From: Erythrocercus mccallii
Lineage: Eukaryota > Chordata > Aves > Passeriformes > Dicruridae
NCBI GenBank assembly: GCA_013397435.1
Contig: VZRG01000186.1
Span: 563,157 to 627,156, forward strand
Length of the DNA stretch: 64,000 nucleotides
Direction of reading: 5' to 3'
The number at the start of each line of letters is the position of its first letter. Position 1 is the stretch's first letter. The position numbers and the translations under genes were made by a program. Shown here piece by piece: positions 50,090 to 61,920 of the stretch. The notes beneath the pieces were generated by a model. The model saw only the letters and a list, made by a program, of their open reading frames with translations, made no database searches and was not told where the DNA came from.

Positions 50090-52327
50090 GTAAGTTGTTT
50101 ATACCCTTATTTTTAGTGACTGCATATATCTTCTGGAATCCTTGTAAATATACGAATAAGAGAGAGAAATGTTTGGGTGCTGTGGTCATAAAATGGTTAT
50201 TATATTTTCAATTGTCACTGAACTCCACTGATAATACTCTACTGACAGGAGAAAGCAGAATATGGTGGTGTAAACTCTGAAAAATATGGTATGTGAAAAC
50301 CCCCCTGCATTTTATATATTACAGCATTTTTGTATATTGGATTATTTAGAATTCAGAGACACATGGCAAGCTAGGAAATTCAGGAAGAACGGTGTCATAT
50401 AGATTTCATCAATCCAGTACTAAGGACAGTGAAGGTAGCTGACACTTTTCTGTATCTAAATTTATGCTTTGTGATAATTTTTCTTCCCCTCACTCAATAT
50501 CACAGCTAAATTCTTCCCTCATCTTGCCACACCAGGTCTGGTGACCACCTCTTTCCAGTCTTGCACAGCAGGGGTTAAGAACTGGTGTAATTCCCAGCTT
50601 CTCAAGAAGATGGAGATCACAACATCAACTTCCCCTCATTGCATGCATAGTGCACTCTGGAATGACATCTGTTTGGTCCCTTTACACCTTTTTCCCTGTG
50701 TAAAGTGTAAAGCTAAAATCAAAATACTATCTAGGGGACTATGAGGTTGTTAGTTTTTTGAGTATCACTTTCTCTGAACTGGAAATCTGACTAGTATCCT
50801 GAGAGCTCTTTCTCCATTAATTAGGCCAGTCTTGAATCAAGAAAAACAAGGATATTTTTGAATTTTGAAAGCTGAGAGTCCCTTAGCTAAAAAAAAAACA
50901 AAACACTCCAACAAAAAAAAACCCAAAAAGCCAGAGGTTAGGCCAGCATTCACACAGAACTCATTAATTGTGTTAATATAAGATGTATTCAGATAAATTA
51001 ATTCCTCATGTAATAACAGTGAACTCAATGAAGTGAAACCTATGCTGTGTTTGCCTCATGCTATTCTCCAAGTGTAGAGAGGATGAGTGTCTTGAAAGCT
51101 GATGTCTAGGGGATGTGTTTTTTCCTCTGTGTTTCTGTCATGCCTTGTTTAATGCAAAGAGAGTTTTTGGTATGCTCACTGGAAGAAAAGAGGCATGACA
51201 ATTTTCTGCTTAAAATATTCCACATTGATGGTGTGGCACTCAAAAGGAACTTTTTATGCAAGGTGTAGCAGAAAAAGTTGATCCATCTCTTTGGTGTCTG
51301 TATCTCAATGGGTGATTATTTCATTATTTATAAGTTACTTCTGGGAGCTGTGTGATCTCTGCTTACAGTCTCAGAGCACATGCTGTCAAGTACCACATGT
51401 AATTACAGAAAGTAGAAGTAAGACAGGCTATGGAAGACATTTTTAAAAGGCAGTCTGTTGTTTATCTCAAATGAAACTTGTCTTTTTTTTTTCTCTGTGT
51501 TTTGACTTGTAAGATTTTATTGTCATGTCTGACTTTCCAACATAAATCTAAGAAGTGCATTATTATTATTACAATTACTTTCACATATATAAAGCTTTTA
51601 AAAATTACAAGATTAAAATACAAAAAGTTGGATTCAAATGTATTTTGATGCTCTTTCTGATGTAAGCTTTAAATATTTAACCATTTATCTTGCCCATACT
51701 TATTTATACAGAAAACATAATTGGGGAGTTGGCTCCAGAGAAATTTTAAGAATGGATATTATCATTTGATGCCACTTAGCAATTTTTTAAGAAAAGATAC
51801 ATTCTATACTAACACGTATCACCATTTTTGTATGTTAGATCTTTTTAATATTCTCTTTCTATAAAGCAGGCAGCTTAGTTTTGGCTTTTTGGCTTTTGGG
51901 GGGTAAATGGAATGCAAATATCATCACAACAAATGCTGCGAGAGCATACCCTGGGCATTCCAGGACCTGTAGCTTTCCCACAGCTCTTCCTCCCAAGCAG
52001 AACCTGCAAGCAGCTGCAAAAGGCATTTCACAGTGGCCACCAGTCTGTTAGCATTTATGTAGAAAATGTTACCAGTGTTACCCATGATAATAACATTACT
52101 GATAATTCCTTGTGGAATGCAGAATGGTATTTCAGTCGTGTACAGTCATAGCTCACTCTTCTCCTCCTGAGCCTGCCTGCATTCCTGGATGCTTTATTTC
52201 AGATCTGCCATACTTTATAAAGAGTCACATAGCAAAGCATGGCTTTCAGATGAAGATGCCTCTATACTGGAAAGAAAATATGTTGTATCACTCCCCAGGG
52301 AAACAAGATGGTTTTGCTGTTATTTTC
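50090..52327. other. Start of the downstream intron, nothing recognised
   Basis: Contains an A-rich tract with ACCC interruptions at 50888-50930 and chance ORFs. The open frame continuing from the linker exon runs into intronic sequence and stops at 50278-50280. Confidence 0.55.
50888..50930. repeat. A/C-rich low-complexity tract
   Basis: taaaaaaaaaacaaaacactcc then acaaaaaaaaacccaaaaag on the + strand. Confidence 0.75.
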
Positions 52328-52511
52328 TGTTTTGGTTTGGGCTTTTTGTGAGTTTTTTGGTAGGGTTTTTGGTTGGTTTGGGGGATTTGGGGGAATTTTT
52401 TGTGTTTGTTTTCATGGGGTTGGGTTTTATTTACTTGTTTATTTGTTTGGGTTTTGGTAGGTATTTGTTGGTTCATGGGTTTTTGGTGGTTTTGTTTATT
52501 TGGTTTTGTTT
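52328..52511. repeat. Long T/G-rich low-complexity tract with G runs
   Basis: About 180 bp made almost only of T and G on the + strand, with several G runs of three to five bases (for example gggggatttggggg). It produces a spurious, strongly hydrophobic Phe/Leu/Gly/Val-rich ORF on + (within 52189-52632) and a Lys/Gln/Pro-rich one on -. Neither is a gene. Confidence 0.9.
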
Positions 52512-52965
52512 CAGTCTCTTTTTATTGTCTTTGGTACACCTGAAGGAAACATATCAAGTCAGTTTTTTGCCAGATAGTCCTGCTAGGCAGTACCCTTTAG
52601 CAGTGAGCCAGATGCAGTTGCATTGTGATTAATTTATGCAAGGAAATTGGAAAATGATGGGAATGATAATTGAAGTAAAATATAGTCCTAGTTCATCCAT
52701 ACCTTGCACTTGGCAAAGTTGTGAAAGAGTAAACTGGGCAAAAGCACATGGGACAGGCAGGTTTCATGGCTCTAAGTGCTTGAGTTGCCACAAGCACTGG
52801 CCAAATACAGTCAGTATATTTACCCTTGGTCATCTGAAGTTGGTCTCAGAGGAGCAAGGGCAGAGTGGTATTTTATGAAACCGCTTAGGGAAAGCAAATC
52901 AAATTGCATCTACTGGTGTCCGTCTGATTAGTTGCCAGTTTAATCTACCCACTTTTGTTATCATT

Positions 52966-52979
52966 CTATATATATATAT
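52966..52979. repeat. Short (AT)n microsatellite
   Basis: A tatatatatatat run. Confidence 0.8.
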
Positions 52980-53439
52980 GCTATATTCCCAAAGATGTCT
53001 TGTTGTCATCGCTCATTCTCATTCTAACATGGAAACCTGGGGACTCTGTGTCCATAACAGCTTTGGCCTTTTCTAAAACTTCTATGACTATAGTTTACAT
53101 CGTGGCTGATAAAATAAAAAATTAAGTTTTGATTTCTGTCTCTTGTATGAGTGTTTTGGCAATATGGCAATACTTCTGTCCAGAAACTGTGTCAGAGAAT
53201 AATTATCATCTCTAAACATCTTGAGCATTACTTCTACAGCACAGAGATTGTACGGGAGAATCCTGTACATCCAAGAGAAGGAGAGCCCTAATGAAGCAAG
53301 CTGCAAGGACAGACCATAATTAGGCAGCCATAGTCCTTATAAAGGTCTCATTTTCTCTTCACATTGAAGATCCTTGTATTTTATCTCTTAAGGTCTACGT
53401 ACCAGGCAGTTACTGTTAGTCATGCTACGCACAAAGGAT

Positions 53440-53940
53440 AATAAGTGAGTCCAGGTCTTCAGGACACCAGTTCACAGAATATTGGGAAGGTAGGGCCATA
53501 ACTGCAGACCTGCTAGTTAGCACATCTGCAAATCTTTGTGCCCTCTGCAGCCCAGAAGTGGAGAATGGTTAGGAGAGCAGACTGCCCCAGAAGCCCCTAA
53601 TGCCACTGCCCGCCTGCTGTAGTCACAGGACAGCCTCACACTTCCCCACCTCCTCACCTGCAGGACAGAGCACAGGAATGCATCAAGCTCACAGTAAATG
53701 CCAAGAAAGTTCAGTGAAGTGAGACACATCATATCAGGTGAAAAATGGAAATGATTATGCAGTTTATGTAGTGTGTGCAAATCTGACAGTGCAATAATGC
53801 TAGGAGAGGAAGGCAGCAGTGAGAATGAAGTGCCTGGGAGAGCTGATTTCCTGAGTTTGCTCGTCATAATGCAGCGTGGTGAGTGGCTTGCCACATGACA
53901 CAGCAAGCTGCAAGGAATGTCCACAGTCTGAAACAGTGAC
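53440..53940. other. GC-richer island of unknown origin, open on the minus strand
   Basis: Clearly richer in G and C than its flanks. It contains a 141-codon minus-strand ORF (53517-53942) rich in Ser, Leu, Cys and His with no domain I recognise and no evident splice context. It may be an old diverged transposon or a noncoding functional element. I cannot decide between them. Confidence 0.4.
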
Positions 53941-56900
53941 AAAGATTAACAGATGAAGTCAGAGTGATTCTTTAAAAAATATGGCATTCAGACTGAACCA
54001 TGTTCACATTTAATAGTAATTACTGAATATTGAGTCACCTAACCTCTCTGTGCAAAATGGTGTATGTGAACTACTGTGTTTTACGAAGTGCATATTCTGT
54101 GAGTAGTCACTAAGTAAAAAACTTCTTATACTTCACAAAAGCAATTTCAGACTTCTGTAGTATTATTTAAAAATGTATTTTAGAATACTAGGAAAACCCA
54201 TATTAAATACTTTGAAGATCATGATTTTAGTGTAAGATTAATGCATCTTCTAAAACTTGAGTTACAGAATTTACCTAAACAGTTCTTCACCCTGAAGATG
54301 ATAAAAAGAGCTACTTTAAAACAATTATTTTTGTGATGTAGAGCCAAAGAACAAATGAGTTTACAGACTAAGTATTGATTGGTTGCAGCACATTAAGTTG
54401 AATTAATGGCACATGCTGTTGAAACCATAGTGATTAATACCAAAATGGGATTACATTACATTTTGTGTAAGAAAGAATGACAGCAGTCATTATTTATTTT
54501 GTTGTTAGGTAACTGAGAAAAATGGCCTAGGACATTGTAGCATAAAGTTAAAAATTTTAGGATGAACATTTGTTGCTTGCCAATACATTCCTCACATTTT
54601 AAATAAACTGACAATGCCATCTTGATGTTTGACTACTGGTAAATGTACTTTGACAGAAACAATATGAAGACTAGTCAAATTTTGTTCTTCATTAAATGAA
54701 GGAGTATTTTCCTAAGAAAGACAATATTGGACTAAATAGTTGCATTTAATAACAGAATTTTCTGACAAAAACTATAGGTTTTGTTCTTATACCTTAGCAA
54801 AAACCAATTTATTTAAGCACTTTTATATTTTGGTCAATAGATCAATACTTAGAAATCAGTTGCAAACCAATGTGCAATCAACTTAGGAAACAGATATGAC
54901 AACTGCTGAAGGTCATCTCAAGTTGCAGATATAAAAGGAAAAATTATTGCTACTTACTGCATTTTTGTAATGCAGTAACCTTCTCATGATATAAATACCA
55001 ATTTCTGATTATTATATTTAAATTTTAGTTATCTTATACATTTTTTAAAAATCTTATTATTTAATAATTTTTAGCATATTTTTCCAGAATTATTTTAGGA
55101 TCACTGAAAACCTATGTAAGAGTTACATATTATTATTTTCAAAATTCCAGGGTATTTTTTTTGTGCTTGTATTGTATTGAGTCTTCACATATGAAAAACC
55201 ACTTCTTACTGAATTTGGATTTTACATGCTATTTATTATGTACTGTGTCAGAATCAAATGATGACAAAAAAATACTGTTAAATAGTCATTGTTCTGATTG
55301 TTGTTGGTTTACAGTTTAAAAGATCTATGTCAAATCTACCTCATTCTTTAAAATTATGCTTTAATCTACATTAGTTTACATTAATCAAATATAGCATCTC
55401 ATTTCTTCATTAATTTCAGAAACTTTGTGTCAGTGATGGGATTGATCACCAATAAACATGATACAAAACAAGCTACCCAAGTAATTACAGGCAGTTGTTA
55501 TCAAAAGATCCAAGGTTTGGATATTTTTTATGTGCCTAAATGCTCTCAATATTTAGTCTGGTTTTTGCTGTGAATATTTTAAATATTATGTAAAGCTGTA
55601 TTTAAAAAATAGTGATAGAAACAAAATGGGAACACTAAGATAAAGTGGAGAGACCCTCTAAATTTTTTATCTGCTGGAAAGTAGATTTATTCTGCAGAAT
55701 TCCAAAGTTCTATGCCCTTTCAATAAGCACAAATTTAAAGGCACTGGAGAAATAAATGTAACATCTCTCTTTTTAATTGGTCTCACTGCCAGCTAAACCA
55801 AGTAAAGCAGATGGGAAAATGTTGGTGTCTTTTGGGGTTTTATTCTGGGGCCCTCAGTAGCATTTGCAAGTGTTTTGAACAAGACTGTGGGGTGCTGTTT
55901 GCTCTGTGTTGAAACTCAGCTAATCAGTTTGCTTACAAAAAAGCAGAGACAAGAGAAGAATGTCAATATATCAAGAGACATACTTAGCTAATTTTTTGAA
56001 GGAAAACTCACCAGCCTTGCATTTTATGATGTTATCTGCTTTGTGTCCTTTAAAAAGAGAAATTCCTAATTGTGGAAATTAGGATTTCCATTTACAATTC
56101 TACTGCTTTTCAAAGACTGCTGTTTCTCAGGCTCTTCATGAAGCTTTGCAGCACAAGGGTGAAAATTTGACAGGCTTCACCTGTAGCTCTTTTCAGACCT
56201 TTAGTGAATATCTCTCCAGCATATTCTGTGTTTAGTGGCAGACGTATTCCTTCTTTCATGAGGAAAATGGAGGTTTTTGAAATACATACATTTAAGACTG
56301 AGGTTCTTCTGGAGACTGTTGTGTTCTAAGATCAATATGAAGATGCCTTTTTCTCACTAGTTTCTATTGGAGCTCTCCCTGAAGATCTCAGTGTTGGCAG
56401 GGGAAGTTACTCTGTGCTTATGTGTTGTGTTATATTAATTTACAGGCACTGAAATGATTCTCACTTTTAAGTGCCCACACAGTATCATGAGCTCTCCAGC
56501 CTTTTCAATCATGAAAGCTATTTTTCATTTGTTCAAATCTCACAGCTTGAAGAGGAGAGCATTTTTTCAAATTTGTATTTATATTGTGCATGTCTTCAAA
56601 TGAGAGAAAGGATTGTTTATAACTTACTAATGTAATACTTACAAGGTTAGGAAACACAAAGCTTTAAGTATATAAGATTTTGTGGGCCTAGCCTGTCTGC
56701 CAATATCCAATTTTATTTCAAAAAGTCTTTTTACAGAAATACTTGAGCATATGTTAATTGTTCCAATACAGATAAATGAAAGAGGGAAATAACATATAAA
56801 ACACTGGCACTTTTACACAACAGGTTAAGGGATAGATCCTGGAATATTTAAAATTAGAATATCCTTGTTATATATGTCTATGTATACCTACCTTCCTACA

Positions 56901-59900
56901 TACATATAATTGCAAATAATGCATAATACTTAATATTCCATTACACCATTTACCACATGTCTAGTAAAAGATTAATGACCCTATTTCCCCTTGTTACCGA
57001 GTATTATGGGATGAAATTGGGAAGTAGGAAAAAATAACTGCAGCATTAACCTCTAACAGTTTTATAAAGCATTAATAAAATAGGAAGGCTAATTATCCTG
57101 ATATACTTTGTCCTGTCATAGGCTATAATAATACAGAGTCACCCAACAGTTACAGAGTTTGGGATTTTCAGAGAAAATTAGTATCCCTATGCCATGAAAT
57201 TCTTCTACAATACTATTTCACTTTATTGTATAAATTGCTTCATAAATCAGGTTACTAAATTATATTTGGTGTTTCTAAATAAGCCCTCATCACGGCAGGA
57301 GTTTAAATATCTTTTAAAATGCTATGCAAAAATCTTGCTGTGAAAAGAACTACTGCCTAAATATATTTGTGAAGAAAAGCATCCCTTATAGCTACAAGCA
57401 AAACAATGTGCTTCGTCAATTATTTAATACATAATTTGCATATGTAATTTGTAAAATAACCAGAAGAAAGCTTCTATTAAAATATGTAAAACAAGGTGTA
57501 ATCTGATTGAATTATGGATGGTTAAAATGAATTGTTATCCAGCTAGGAAGCTGAAACTGTCATTAACTAATTTTCATATACAATTATAAAACATTACTGA
57601 TTATTCAAAGTGAATGTTCATACTGTAGGCTAAACTGACTTTCAATTCTGTTATTTTCAAAGTCAAAGATTTAAAAATAAGTGACTTGGTTTCAGCAATT
57701 ACAATTCTGTATAAATTAAACATTCATGCAAAATTTAAATATATGCTTAATACTTTTATATCATTTCCTTGGCTTAAGTTCTATATACGGCTCTGTTAAA
57801 AATATAGATGTGGGCAGTAAATAGGTTGGCAAAATTAAGTCTGTGTAGATTCAAATAATGTATTTAAATTATGAAGGCATTCAGAATTTGTGGGTGGGTG
57901 AATTCAGATTTCTAGAACATAAAAAATATGAAAGCAGCTTTAATTAAAGAAAGAAATATGACACTGGGCTATACAGTGAAGTTATGTTGCAGAGTATAGA
58001 CACCCTTACTGTTAAGTTCTTTGGAAGAGTCAGAGTCTTCCCACCTCCTGCAAGATTTCCATTTCTGCAGAGGCTTGTATTGCATTTGTATACATGATGA
58101 GATCCTGATTTTCTAAATCCTCATTGTGAGAGAATATCTTCAGAATTTGATAGAAGGTCTTGGACTATTTTCTTTTTTTGGAATTTGTTCTCTACATTAC
58201 AAAACATTTTAGAAAATAATTTCACTTTGTTGGTGCAGTATTTTATTGTCTGTTGTTAGCCTGTCACACTGGAATATGTTTATTCCTGCAACTCTCCTGA
58301 GCAGAACTGCGAAGTACCAGTGTCATATATGTTTGGAACGGGGAAGTTTTATTAGGTGACAGCTAATTTGTGAGCTTTAGAACACTTTGTGTCTACTACT
58401 CCTTCTTCACTTGAAAAAAAAGACAGTAAAAAATTTATACAACACTCTATATTAGTTTCCTCAATAATGTTCATTTAGAAGCTTTACATATTTTTGGAAT
58501 AGGAATGAACACAACGAGAAGGAACTAAAATGGAAATAAATACATTGGTTTACTTTTAGCAGGAAGGGACTAGTTGCTAGGGGGAGAGGATTATTCAGCA
58601 TATGTCCCACCACTGAAATCAACAGAGCAAATTGTTGGTTCTTAAAAAACAAACAAGTAATAAGGTTACTCAGCTACTTATTTTTTAAAAAACAAATGGA
58701 AAGAAAAATCTTGAAAAATCACAATGTACCTGGCTAAGTTTTGGGTTTGTTTTTTTTTTGTGTTGGCATACTTGAAAAAGAAGGGACTGTAAGTGTGGTG
58801 CTCTGGCTCATATGTATGCTTCTATCATACAAGCCATCTGAACTCTGTAAGAGTGACAAGATCAAATTTTCATATATCAGAGTAATGTAAGTTTTAATAC
58901 ACATGGTGGCAATCAAAAATGTTTCATGCTGAAACATTTTAATCAGGAAAAAAGTTTATCTCAAAGCCTACATTTTTTCTGATAATACAAGCACTTGTTT
59001 GATTTCTGTCTTCACTGTCACAATATTTTCTGCTTCAGTCTTCTAGCATGAAAGAGGTTCTCCTGCATAAGCAAAAGATGTGTCAAAAAATATGCATATC
59101 TTCCTAGTTTAATGCTTTTGAACTGAACTCTGTAGCTCAGTGCCTCTGCTAGAGGAGCTATAAAGTCAGTGAATTAACAAATTAACAAGAGCAAAACAGT
59201 ATGGTTTCTCTCTAAGCTGGCATTTTATGTGGCATATATTATTTTATTCAACTTTTTATTGCCATATCAACTTTTCTTTCACGTGTTTGAAGTCATATGG
59301 TGAACCTGATTCGTACTGAGAAGTCACATTCCTTTCTCAATTCTACCAGACCTGGTTTTAAGTAGTCTGCAAATGTATCTGCAGTGGAGAACATCAGAGG
59401 CTAAAATGAAAACCACTTACACTGAGATTAAAAATATAGGATGAAGCAGTGCCACCTGCTTGTATATACCTCTGTTGTATCTATGGACTATACTAAAAAT
59501 TTAGTTCACATTTTAAAGTATGAAAGTTCAAAAACAAAATACAATAAATGATAGTAGTTTCTGGTGTAGTCCTCAAGGAGAAGTGCTAATGTGTATGATA
59601 GGCTTGGTTTGAGGGAGAATGAGACATTTTGGAGAGGCAGAGCTTGAACTCCACACCATAGTTGTTTTAAAAAAAAGAATGTGCCCTCAATTTCAGTCAG
59701 GTTTGCTAGAATTTTTTTTTTCTGTTTTTCAGTTTTCAGTTCTTATTCTGCCATTGCTTCTTGTCTCACTGTATGTACTGCATTTTAGTTTTGTTCACAG
59801 CAGCCCATGTGATGCTGTGTTTCAAATTTGGAACCAAAACAATGCTGATGGAACATCAGAGTTGTGGCTGTCATTGAACAGTGCTTATGCAGTGTTCAGG

Positions 59901-60369
59901 CTTTTTCTAGCTATCTCAATATTACATGCTTTTTCTCTTTCTTTTGAAATTCTGTCATTACTTTCAAATGGTCTGATTGTTGCCATTTAAATCCAGATTT
60001 TGTTCCCTCTGTATTTGAATCAGTCAACTGGGTTCCCACTCAGGAAGGCCTGGAAGAAGAAGAGTGAATGACCATGCAAGGAAAGCTTAGCTCTCAGTTC
60101 AACATCTAAAACTGGATACTCATTGGTAGCTAGCAGTGGAGAGTTCTATAGGCACATCACATGTCAGAGTTTTAGATTTTGTTAAATTTGGCATGCATTT
60201 GGGATGTATTGCTTTAACATGTTTCTTTCAATCATCTTGAATTACTGTTTCTCAAAGGATTTCTATTTGGCCATTTTTAGTAGATGATGGAAAAGCAAAG
60301 GTCACTTTTGCAACAAATACAAGTTTTGAAGGTAGTGATAATATATTCCCATAGAAAAGGTGATTTTTT
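53941..60369. other. AT-rich intronic sequence, nothing recognised
   Basis: Long stretch with few ORFs (the longest, 123 codons at 59619-59990 on +, has no recognisable domain) and one T/G tract at 58738-58767. No transposon ends were seen between about 54 and 58.7 kb. Confidence 0.55.
58738..58767. repeat. T/G-rich low-complexity tract
   Basis: gttttgggtttg followed by a T run and gtgttgg. Confidence 0.75.
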
Positions 60370-60396
60370 TTGTGTGTGTGCATGTGTGTGTGTGCA
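60370..60396. repeat. (GT)n microsatellite, interrupted
   Basis: tgtgtgtgtg, ca, tgtgtgtgtgtg, ca on the + strand. Confidence 0.9.
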
Positions 60397-61439
60397 TGGA
60401 GAACTGGCTTTTCTTTGTGGCTTTCTCAAAAGTGAGATGAATGAACAATTATTTAATTTTAATATCATTAAAAGAAGAATAAAGAAGTCCAAAGCAGATG
60501 CATGAAAAAGAAAATTTAAGCCCCAACTGCCTCTGTTTGATAGTTTTGTACAAGTGAAAGAAAAAATAAAAAAAGACATTTCTGAGCAACTTTAAAACAA
60601 TTGCAAACATCAACCCTTCCTATAATATTGGCAATAATATTTACCTGTTCTTTGTTCCTGTTTTGCCATCTGCTGAAGTCCCTTCCCTAAAATACATTTA
60701 GACATTACTGCTTCAATCTTTAGAGAAGTAATATGCAACCTCACTGATGATCTGCTGAAATATTTGCAATGAGTGAGATGTTCAGGATGAGTGTCACAGG
60801 CATTTATTAGCTAAAAGCATGGGAACTCAAAATTCACCTTTTGTGGGAAGCAATAATGCATATATATATAGAATATAAGGAATGAAACAAAGACTGCTCC
60901 TTTTCTTGGATAATTTTATTTAGAGTTTAATAAAAGTAAAATAAAAAGGTGTGAACTAGCTAACAGGATAGTTTACTGCAATGAGAAGTCTACTGTTTGT
61001 ATTATTTCCTCACTTACATGTAAGAGCTTTCATATATCTATAACTTTCACGCATATGTATACAAACATTTCTACAAGGTCCAAACTCCCAGCATTCTCTC
61101 CAGTAAACAGTCACTTAGCTTGTTTCAGTGTGTTTTGGTGTAAGAGAACACAGTAGTCTCTCTTTTACCTTCTTTGCTGCTTATTCTTACACTTTCATTG
61201 ATTAGTGCAAACTCTTCAGTAGACTCTTTGAGATATTTTGTTGGTAGAAGTTGCCTCAAGCCTTGCAATTCTGTTCTCTTTTCGAGTTTTGCTGCCTCCT
61301 GCTGACACTATATGGGAGAGGCACTCAAACTTTCTGAACAACACATTTAAGCTGGAAGTAACAGGGAGTATAGATAAGGAGAAAGCCTCTCTTGGTGAAG
61401 AAATTAACGTGGCAAATATTGAGGAATCGATTCAGTGCC

Positions 61440-61920
61440 AGCAGCAGGGGAGCAAGATGCAGCTTGAGCTGCAGGCGGAGCTCTGGTAATGGAGCCCAAA
61501 AACTGGGCAAATACACTTAGCAAATTTAGGGCATGGGGACCTGTGGCCAAGCAAAGGGAACAGACACTCAGAGACATGTCAAGAGCCAAGGACTCTGCTG
61601 TAAGAGCCCAGAGCTTGGACTTTGAAGGTATATAAAAGCCCTGGGGTTTCCTTTTTTCGGGGTCCGTCCTCAGAGGCATCAGCTCGAGCTGTTATTCTGT
61701 TGTTGCACCATGATTCAATTATTTTAAGGATCCAGGTCTGAGAGTGTGCAGTGGGAAACCAGAGGCTGAACCAGTGAGAAAACCTGGTCTGACTGTGTGA
61801 GAGTGGGGTGTGCAGGGGTGAAACGGGGACCTGTCGGATCACTGGAGCTCCCCACTGCGAAGGAACTTTGGTCCCTGCTGTGAAAGTCTCTGTTGGTGGG
61901 AGTGTGACTGCCAGCATGTC
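61440..61920 (+). mobile_element. Probable ERV LTR with an intact TATA promoter region, plus orientation
   Basis: Seen: a GC-richer block in AT-rich surroundings. It opens near tgccagcagcaggggagcaagatgcag, then has a TATA box (tatataaaag, 61629-61638), a G/C-rich putative start region (ttcggggtccgtcctc), a gttattctgttgttgcaccatgattcaattatt stretch, and a tail with repeated gtgtg/gaggag-like segments ending near gtgactgccagca. The layout (U3-like, TATA, R-like, tail) and compact size suggest a retroviral LTR. No ends with target-site duplication could be fixed, and no retroviral genes adjoin it. ORFs on both strands are part of it. An alternative is a lineage-specific promoter and first exon. 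Confidence 0.6.
61629..61638 (+). promoter_or_regulatory. TATA box in the LTR-like element
   Basis: tatataaaag, followed about 20-35 bp downstream by a GC-rich ttcggggtccgtcc, a suitable transcription start region. Strand is the same as CSMD1. Confidence 0.6.

Noticed and set aside
52189..52632. 147-codon hydrophobic ORF resembling a membrane protein
   Set aside because: The hydrophobic part is a direct product of the T/G-rich low-complexity tract, where TTT, TTG, GGT and GTT codons dominate.
56046..56090. Imperfect inverted repeat around aaattcctaattgtggaaattaggattt
   Set aside because: Arms are short with a bulge and within what an AT-rich region gives by chance, unlike the perfect hairpin at 33961.
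59619..59990. 123-codon hydrophobic ORF on +
   Set aside because: Composition follows a T-rich stretch. There is no family signature and no splice context.
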